Assembly (NCBI RefSeq): GCF_018784445.1
Contig: NZ_WQOH01000008.1
Coordinates: forward strand, 1 to 64,000
DNA length: 64,000 nucleotides
Source of the DNA: Gemmiger formicilis
Lineage (GTDB): Bacteria; Bacillota; Clostridia; Oscillospirales; Ruminococcaceae
Reading direction: 5' to 3'
Below the pieces are notes generated by a model, which saw only the letters and a list, made by a program, of their open reading frames with translations, was not told the DNA's origin and made no database searches. This document shows, piece by piece, positions 59,070 through 64,000 of this stretch. The stretch's first letter is position 1. The number at the start of each line of letters is the position of its first letter. A program made the position numbers and the translations under genes.

Positions 59070-60266
59070 TCAGCCGAACCTATTGATCAGGATACCAGCG
59101 GCAACGGCGGAGCCGATAACACCGGCAACGTTGGGGCCCATGGCGTGCATGAGCAGGTAGTTGCGGGGGTTGTACTCCTGGCCGACCTTCTGGGAAACAC
59201 GGGCGGCCATGGGAACGGCGGAAACACCGGCGGAACCGATGAGCGGGTTGATCTTGCCGTGGGTGACAGCGCACATGACCTTGCCCAGGATAACACCGCC
59301 GGCGGTGCCGACACCGAAGGCGACGATGCCCAGAACGATGATCTCAACGGTCTGGATGTTCAGGAAGGTGGCGGCGTTGGTGGTGCAGCCGACCGAGAAG
59401 CCGAGGAAGATCGTGATGATGTTCATCAGCTCATTGCCGGCGGTCTTGGTGATACGCTCAACAACGCCGGACTCCTTCATCAGGTTGCCCATCATCAGGC
59501 AGCCGACCAGAATGGCGGCGTCAGGCAGGGTCAGGGCAACGATGATGGTAACGATGATGGGGAACAGGATCTTCTCGGTCTTGGAGACGCGGCGGGGGGC
59601 AGTCATGACGATCTGACGCTCTTTTTCAGTGGTCAGGACCTTCATGATAGGCGGCTGGATAACCGGCACCAGCGCCATGTAGCAGTACGCAGCGACCGCA
59701 ATGGAGCCGAGCAGGTGCGGGGCCAGCTTGGTGGTGACGTAGATGGCGGTGGGGCCGTCCGCGCCGCCGATGATGCCGATAGCACCGGCTTCCTGATTGG
59801 TGAAGCCCAGGATCTTAGCGCCGACAAAGGTGAAGAAGATGCCCAGCTGTGCGGCAGCGCCCAGCAGCAGGCTGGACGGGCGGGCGATCAGCGGCTCGAA
59901 ATCGGTCATGGTGCCGATGCCGAGGAAGATCAACGGCGGGTAAATGCCCAGCTTGACGCCTAAGTAGATATAGTCGACCATACCGCCGGAGGAACCGAGC
60001 AGCTCCCAGTTGATATGATTCGTCTCGTTGATGAAGATATCCATATGGAAGATGCCGTCGAGGGGCAGGTTGGTCATCAGCATACCGAAGCCGATGGGCA
60101 GCAGCAGCAGCGGTTCAAACTGCTTGACGATGGCCAGATACAGCAGCACGCAGGCCACCGCCAGCATGACAGCGTACTTCCAGCCGCCCTCGGTGAAGAA
60201 GATCTGCGCCCAGCCGGACTTGGCGAAAATTTCAGCAATGTTGGTAAAAATAGCACCCATTTCCAT
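59070..60266 (-). CDS. oadB: Na+-translocating decarboxylase beta subunit (OadB/GcdB/MmdB type)
   Basis: A 398-residue membrane protein that couples decarboxylation of a biotin-bound carboxyl group to sodium export. Helices run through most of its length; the signature [20 protein letters not shown] (about 155-175) contains the sodium-site Asp and Gly cluster, with further conserved [12 protein letters not shown] and [20 protein letters not shown]. No alpha carboxyltransferase or biotin carrier gene adjoins, so the substrate (oxaloacetate, glutaconyl- or methylmalonyl-CoA) is open. AAGGAGG precedes the ATG. Confidence 0.9.
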   Translation of the reverse strand: MEMGAIFTNIAEIFAKSGWAQIFFTEGGWKYAVMLAVACVLLYLAIVKQFEPLLLLPIGFGMLMTNLPLDGIFHMDIFINETNHINWELLGSSGGMVDYIYLGVKLGIYPPLIFLGIGTMTDFEPLIARPSSLLLGAAAQLGIFFTFVGAKILGFTNQEAGAIGIIGGADGPTAIYVTTKLAPHLLGSIAVAAYCYMALVPVIQPPIMKVLTTEKERQIVMTAPRRVSKTEKILFPIIVTIIVALTLPDAAILVGCLMMGNLMKESGVVERITKTAGNELMNIITIFLGFSVGCTTNAATFLNIQTVEIIVLGIVAFGVGTAGGVILGKVMCAVTHGKINPLIGSAGVSAVPMAARVSQKVGQEYNPRNYLLMHAMGPNVAGVIGSAVAAGILINRFG

Positions 60267-60272
60267 ACCTCC

Positions 60273-60683
60273 TTACATAAAGGGCGCGGTATGCTCGCGC
60301 ACGCCTGCGTCACCCCATGCGCCGCGGCGGGAGCCGGCAGCGGGCTTGGAAACGCGCTTGATGCCGCGGATCACGGCATTGCCGCCGCACACAGAGGCCA
60401 CGGCAGCGGAGATGGCGGCGATGATCTCGCCGGGGATGGAGCCGTTGTCAGCCTTGGCTGCAGGGGCAGCGGGCTTGGCGGCAGGAGCAGCCTTGGCAGC
60501 GGGGGCCGCAGGGGCCTTCGGCGCAGGCTTGCCGTTCTTCTTATTGTTGATGTTGTCGAAGATCTTGCCTTCCAGCGTGATGATAAGGCACAGGGCCACC
60601 AGCATCGCGAAAACCAGCGTAATGCTGGTCAGAACAACGGTGCCGTCGCTGGCTTCCAGGGCAAGCAGAGCTAGGTTGGGCAT
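60273..60683 (-). CDS. OadG-family decarboxylase gamma/delta subunit
   Basis: A 136-residue protein with one N-terminal helix (about 17-38), a long Ala/Pro/Lys linker (about 50-78) and a C-terminal helix (PGEIIAAISAAVASVCGG) followed by a basic tail ending REHTAPFM. This is the layout of gamma/delta subunits that anchor the carboxyltransferase to the membrane beta subunit. The linker looks like that of biotin carriers, but there is no MKM biotinylation motif. It lies 6 bp before oadB. AAGGAGG precedes the ATG, and a minus-strand extended -10 TGCTATAAT lies at about 60743-60735. Confidence 0.75.
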   Translation of the reverse strand: MPNLALLALEASDGTVVLTSITLVFAMLVALCLIITLEGKIFDNINNKKNGKPAPKAPAAPAAKAAPAAKPAAPAAKADNGSIPGEIIAAISAAVASVCGGNAVIRGIKRVSKPAAGSRRGAWGDAGVREHTAPFM

Positions 60684-60814
60684 GGATGATCCTCCTTTAA
60701 TTGGTAAACGGCCGGAAAAAGGCTATTTGATGATATTATAGCACAAAGAGAATTTTTTTGGTAGATTTTTTTACAAAAAAATGAATAAATTTAGGGAAAT
60801 GTACAGATGGTGCA

Positions 60815-60902
60815 TGTAGGGGCCTCACATATGCGGCCCTCAGCTTTCCCGCAAGCAGGCGTTTACCTTTCAGCAGAGGGCCGGGTATGCCCGGCCCCTA
60901 CA
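60815..60902. repeat. Palindrome doublet
   Basis: GTAGGGGCCTCACATATGCGGCCC (mutated core) and GGGCCGGGTATGCCCGGCCCCTAC, an 87-bp unit. Confidence 0.7.
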
Positions 60903-60983
60903 TGATGCACAATTTTGCAAGTGGATTTTGGGCTGATTGCACAGCACTTTTTACAAATATGAACAAAATATGTCTTCTCCCTC

Positions 60984-61012
60984 TTGACCAATGCGCAACT
61001 CTGTGATAGCAT
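60984..61012 (+). promoter_or_regulatory. amt promoter
   Basis: TTGACC (60984-60989), 17-bp spacer, TAGCAT (61007-61012). The leader to the start codon is about 105 nt. Confidence 0.55.
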
Positions 61013-61036
61013 AAGCGCAACGAAAGAACGGCAAAG

Positions 61037-61070
61037 GCGCCGGGCAGAGTATTTCTGCCCGGCGCTTTTT
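61037..61070 (+). terminator. Strong terminator inside the amt leader (possible attenuator)
   Basis: A perfect 11-bp stem, GCGCCGGGCAG (61037-61047) with CTGCCCGGCGC (61055-61065), is followed by TTTTTCTGTTTCTTTT. It lies between the promoter and the amt ribosome site. Confidence 0.8.
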
Positions 61071-61124
61071 CTGTTTCTTTTGCAAGTATTCTGTGCGACA
61101 GTAAGAGAGAGGGGTTCCAAAGTT

Positions 61125-62840
61125 ATGTACAACTCAGCAGACGTTACCTGGACACTTGTTGCGGCGTTCCTGGTGTTCTTTATGCAGGCGGGCTTTGCAC
61201 TATGCGAAGCAGGCCTGACCCGCGCTAAAAACACCGGCAATATCCTGATGAAAAACATGATGGATTTTTGCATCGGTACACCCTGTTACTGGATCGTCGG
61301 TTTCGGCATCATGTTCGCCGGTTCCGGCGCACTCATCGGCGGGTTTGACCCGTTCATCCACGGCAGCTACGATTTCGGCACGCTGCCGGTCTGGGTCTAC
61401 GCGGTGTTCCAGACCGTGTTCTGCGCCACCGCCGCCACCATCGTTTCCGGCTCGATGGCCGAGCGCACGAAGTTCAGCGCCTACTGTTGCTATTCCGCCG
61501 CCATCAGCCTGATTGTCTACCCCATCTCCGGCCACTGGATCTGGGGCGGCGGCTGGCTGGCACAGCTCGGCTTCCATGACTTCGCCGGTTCCACGGCGGT
61601 CCACTTTGTCGGCGGCGTCACGGCCTGCCTGGGTGCCTGGATGCTCGGCCCCCGCATTGGCAAGTACAACAAGGCGGGCACCCCGCGCGCCATCCCCGGC
61701 CACAACCTGACCGCCATGGCGCTGGGCGTTTTCATCCTGTGGTTCTGCTGGTTCGGCTTCAACGGCGGCTCCACCGTCAGCATGACCGGCGATGACACGA
61801 TGATTTCCGCCGGTCTTATCTGCTTCAACACCAACCTGGCCGCCGCGCTGGCTACCGTTGCGGCGCTGATCGTCTCGTGGGTGCGGTACGGCAAGCCCGA
61901 TGTATCTCTGACCTTCAACGGTGCGCTGGCCGGTCTGGTCGCCATCACCGCCGGGTGCGATGTGGTCGATCCCTTCGGCGCGGCCGTCATCGGCATTGTG
62001 GCCGGTGTGCTCTGCATCTTCTCGGTCGAGTTCTTCGACAAGATTGCCAAGATCGATGACCCGGTCGGTGCGGTATCCGTCCACTGCGTCAACGGCTGCT
62101 GGGGCACTCTGGCTGTCGGCCTGTTTGCCACCGAGGGCGGCCTGTTCTACGGCGGCGGCTTTGCCAAGCTGGGCATCCAGCTGCTGGGTGTTGTCAGCGT
62201 GGCGGCCTGGGTGCTGATCACGATGTTCATCATCTTCTCGATCATCAAAAAGACGATCGGGCTGCGCGTCTCCGAGAAGGAGGAGCTGGACGGCCTCGAC
62301 ATCCATGAGCACGGCCTGACCAGCGCCTACGCAGGCTTTGCCATCAGCGACCCGACCTACGCCGAGCTGGACGTGAACGAGAACACCGACCTGGGCGAGG
62401 ACGACGTCACCAAGGCCAGCCCCGAGAAGATCGCGGCGGCCGTCAAGGTCACGCAGGAAGCACCTCTGCCCGCCGGGCTGGATTCCGGCATGCACAAGGT
62501 TTCCATCATCGTGCAGCTTGCGAAGTTTGAGACGCTGAAGAAGGCGCTGAACGACATCGGCGTCACCGGCATGACCGTGACCCAGGTCATGGGCTGCGGC
62601 CTGCAGAAGGGCAGCGGTGAGAAGTACCGCGGCGCCGAGGTGGACGCCACCCTGCTGCCGAAGGTCAAGGTCGAGGTCGTTGTGAGCAAGATCCCGGTCG
62701 AGAAGATCATCGACACCGCCACCAAGACGCTGTACACCGGCCACATCGGCGACGGCAAGATCTTTGTCTACAATGTGGCAAAGGTCGTCAAGGTCCGCAC
62801 CGGCGAGCAGGATTACGCCGCATTGCAGGACGTGGAGTAA
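61125..62840 (+). CDS. amt: Ammonium transporter Amt fused to a PII signal-protein domain
   Basis: A 571-residue protein. Residues 1-410 are an Amt channel: MQAGFALCEAGLTRAKN, GSMAERTKFSAY, the twin-His motif region STAVHFVGGVTACLGAW and the second VHCVNGCWGTL. After a linker, residues 456-571 form a complete PII (GlnB/GlnK) domain starting MHKVSIIVQLAKFETLKKAL, with the T-loop QKGSGEKYRGAEVDATLLPK. In place of Tyr51, the uridylylation site of enteric PII, it has Val; Tyr46 is kept. The C-terminal GHIGDGKIFVYNV is the ATP/2-oxoglutarate B-loop. A tethered PII would gate the channel according to nitrogen state. ATG 61125 follows AGAGGGG. Confidence 0.92.
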   Translation: MYNSADVTWTLVAAFLVFFMQAGFALCEAGLTRAKNTGNILMKNMMDFCIGTPCYWIVGFGIMFAGSGALIGGFDPFIHGSYDFGTLPVWVYAVFQTVFCATAATIVSGSMAERTKFSAYCCYSAAISLIVYPISGHWIWGGGWLAQLGFHDFAGSTAVHFVGGVTACLGAWMLGPRIGKYNKAGTPRAIPGHNLTAMALGVFILWFCWFGFNGGSTVSMTGDDTMISAGLICFNTNLAAALATVAALIVSWVRYGKPDVSLTFNGALAGLVAITAGCDVVDPFGAAVIGIVAGVLCIFSVEFFDKIAKIDDPVGAVSVHCVNGCWGTLAVGLFATEGGLFYGGGFAKLGIQLLGVVSVAAWVLITMFIIFSIIKKTIGLRVSEKEELDGLDIHEHGLTSAYAGFAISDPTYAELDVNENTDLGEDDVTKASPEKIAAAVKVTQEAPLPAGLDSGMHKVSIIVQLAKFETLKKALNDIGVTGMTVTQVMGCGLQKGSGEKYRGAEVDATLLPKVKVEVVVSKIPVEKIIDTATKTLYTGHIGDGKIFVYNVAKVVKVRTGEQDYAALQDVE

Positions 62841-62878
62841 TTCGCAGCACCATTTAGTGTATATATAAAGGTTAGTGA

Positions 62879-62920
62879 ACCGCCCCCTCCGAAGCGGGAT
62901 TCGGAGGGGGCGGTTGGTTT
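62879..62920 (+). terminator. Terminator of amt
   Basis: ACCGCCCCCTCCGAA (62879-62893) pairs with TTCGGAGGGGGCGGT (62900-62914), followed by TGGTTTT. Confidence 0.8.
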
Positions 62921-62940
62921 TGTGGGAGATGGCGGTAGGT

Positions 62941-63030
62941 TGCGGGCCGGGCATGCCCGGCCCCTACAGGGCGGCGATGGGGAAACGGGATGTAGCGGCA
63001 GGTTGGCGGGCCGCATATATGCGGCCCCTA
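62941..63030. repeat. Two palindromic modules in the same orientation
   Basis: GGGCCGGGCATGCCCGGCCCCTAC (from 62943) and GGGCCGCATATATGCGGCCCCTAC (from 63008). Confidence 0.8.
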
Positions 63031-63049
63031 CAAATGGGCGGAAGTTTAC

Positions 63050-63430
63050 AACTGCGGGGGGGGGGCGCTTGGCGGCGCACAACGAGCGCCGCCAGCCAGC
63101 AAAGCTGGCCCGCTCGTGCGGTTGCTTGCCCCGCAGGGGCAAGCATTGCTCACTACCCCAGTTTCGCTCCGCTCAACTGTGGCCCCTCGCTCGCAACCCC
63201 GCAACACCCAAATTTAAAGTGGAGGAAGGTTCGGCGGCGTTAAGAACGGACAGTAATACTGCGTCCGTTTAGCCGCCGAAGCTTCCGACTTCCTCTTTGG
63301 GGGTCTCGGGGGCGTGCAGCCCCCGAGGCGCGGGTTCGCTGCGTCGCAACAGCGAGACTTTTCTTTGTTACTTTCTTTTGGTCACAAAAGAAAGTAAGGT
63401 TTCCCCGGGGACTGCCGTTACCCCTTCAGC
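63050..63430. other. Structured non-coding stretch of nested hairpins
   Basis: No credible ORF. Inverted repeats follow one another: GGCGGCG/CGCCGCC (63071-63093), GCCAGC/GCTGGC, CTTGCCCC/GGGGCAAG (63126-63143), TTCGGCGGC/GCCGCCGAA (63230-63280) enclosing AACGGAC/GTCCGTT, CTCGGGGGC/GCCCCCGAG (63305-63327), and a perfect 13-bp stem TTACTTTCTTTTG/CAAAAGAAAGTAA (63368-63397) with loop GTCA. It may be a degraded mobile element or an RNA; I cannot name it. Confidence 0.5.
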
Positions 63431-63433
63431 CGA

Positions 63434-64000
63434 TCACTTCCCCCTGGCACTCTGGATATACTGCCGCGGTGTCTGGTTGTACTCGGCCCGGAACGCGCGG
63501 TAGAAGTTCGCGTAATCGCCAAAGCCGCAGTACTGGCAGACCTCATTCGGCGGCACGCCGCCGGCCAGCAGCTGCTTGGCATTCAGCAGGCGCTTTTGCA
63601 AAATATAGCGGTGTACCGTCGTACCCACCTGGGCATCAAACTTGCGCAGCAGGTGGTATTTGCTGATGAAAAACTTTTCCGACAGCTGATCCAGCGTCAA
63701 GGCCTCGCTGTAATGCTCGTTGATGTAGTGCAGCACCGCGTCCACGACCTGGTCACTGGTGCCGGTGGGGCGGGCGTCGCCGCGTTCGGCAGCGGCACGG
63801 TTCAGGCCCACCATCAGCTCCACCAGCGCACTCTGGGCCAAGAGGTCACTGCCGTAGTCCTTGCTTGCCTTTAAGGCGCACAGCTTGTCCACCGTGGTGC
63901 GCAGCGGTGCGCCGGTGGCCCCGGGCAGCCGCAGCAGGTTCGTGTGGCTGGGGATCGAGGTGTCAAAGCAGCGGGTCAGGCTGGTGTGCGGGGTGGACAG
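63434..64000 (-). CDS. AraC-family transcriptional regulator (5' end beyond the window)
   Basis: The visible 188 residues are the C-terminal part of an AraC/XylS regulator. The DNA-binding domain (last 100 residues) has both helix-turn-helix units: LTLDQLSEKFFISKYHLLRKFD and VPPNEVCQYCGFGDYANFYRAFRAE, ending in YNQTPRQYIQ. Upstream is a helical stretch (TVDKLCALKASKDYGSDLLAQSALVEL) linking to a sensor domain whose start lies right of position 64000. The sensor type, often a cupin in this family, cannot be seen. Confidence 0.9.
   Translation of the reverse strand: MSTPHTSLTRCFDTSIPSHTNLLRLPGATGAPLRTTVDKLCALKASKDYGSDLLAQSALVELMVGLNRAAAERGDARPTGTSDQVVDAVLHYINEHYSEALTLDQLSEKFFISKYHLLRKFDAQVGTTVHRYILQKRLLNAKQLLAGGVPPNEVCQYCGFGDYANFYRAFRAEYNQTPRQYIQSARGK

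Noticed and set aside
61013-61124. ANTAR-type two-hairpin site or glutamine riboswitch in the amt leader
   Set aside because: Only one hairpin with a T tract is seen, with too little sequence before it for an ANTAR pair, and the conserved glutamine-riboswitch core was not found by eye.

Overview
The window looks like a chromosomal segment of a GC-rich Gram-positive anaerobe of the class Clostridia, most plausibly family Oscillospiraceae near Gemmiger, Subdoligranulum or Faecalibacterium. The grounds are a SCIFF peptide with its radical-SAM maturase, a Na+-translocating decarboxylase beta/gamma pair, sortase-anchored surface proteins, lipoprotein-type solute-binding proteins, and a dense load of short GC-rich palindromes between genes. 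The genus is an inference; no rRNA gene body is present. The left edge lies just upstream of what is probably an rRNA operon running off the window on the minus strand (consensus promoter with an A-tract UP element at 110-175).

Layout. 0.4-5.1 kb: corA, a sigma/anti-sigma-like pair, dinB, and argF behind a palindromic operator. 5.4-13.4 kb: an oligopeptide ABC importer (oppBCDF) plus two paralogous binding lipoproteins with their own promoters. 13.8 kb: tRNA-Arg(ACG). 14.0-20.0 kb: a five-gene sortase pilus operon on the minus strand with the gene order of the streptococcal FCT pilus (tip adhesin, SipA-like dead signal peptidase, FctA-like pilin, class B sortase, small LPXTG base subunit). 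20.1-21.3 kb: a broken, chimeric glycosyl-hydrolase-like gene. 21.4-23.3 kb: a GGDEF-REC-HD-GYP protein. 23.3-24.7 kb: a low-GC island with a mobilization-gene remnant and a DUF1848 gene. 24.9-26.4 kb: an initiating sugar-phosphate transferase.

26.7-35.7 kb is a phosphate region: phoU, pstB, pstA, pstC and pstS on the minus strand, and divergently a Na/Pi cotransporter followed by a PhoB/PhoR-like two-component pair. Both divergent promoters carry three 11-bp-spaced TTTACA-like repeats exactly 32 bp from the -10 box. 35.8-37.7 kb: a surface protein whose signal peptide is separated from its body by a C9 tract, out of frame as sequenced. 37.9-42.2 kb: uppP, a HAD phosphatase, an aminotransferase and an L,D-transpeptidase. 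42.4-44.8 kb: two COG0523/CobW-like P-loop proteins, one with a very large His/Asp/Glu/Cys insert. 45.2-51.6 kb: an M24 aminopeptidase, SCIFF peptide and maturase, a PatB-type lyase and a PLP decarboxylase. 51.8-57.3 kb: sbcCD and an rnz/NusG-II/GNAT cluster. 57.4-59.0 kb: a second sigma/anti-sigma-like pair. 59.1-60.7 kb: oadB/oadG-like genes. 61.1-62.8 kb: an Amt-PII fusion. After a 590-bp structured non-coding stretch, a truncated AraC-family regulator runs off the right edge.

Between genes there are at least three repeat types: ~86-bp doublets of palindromes bounded by GTAGGGG and CCCCTAC, whose cores vary in sequence but mostly stay self-complementary; longer imperfect palindromic elements ending in AAGCCTTCCCC/GGGGAAGCC; and one 223-bp tandem duplication of the first type. 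The strongest leads are the FCT-like pilus operon with a catalytically dead signal peptidase, the slippage-prone C9 surface-protein locus, the matched Pho promoters and the repeat family.
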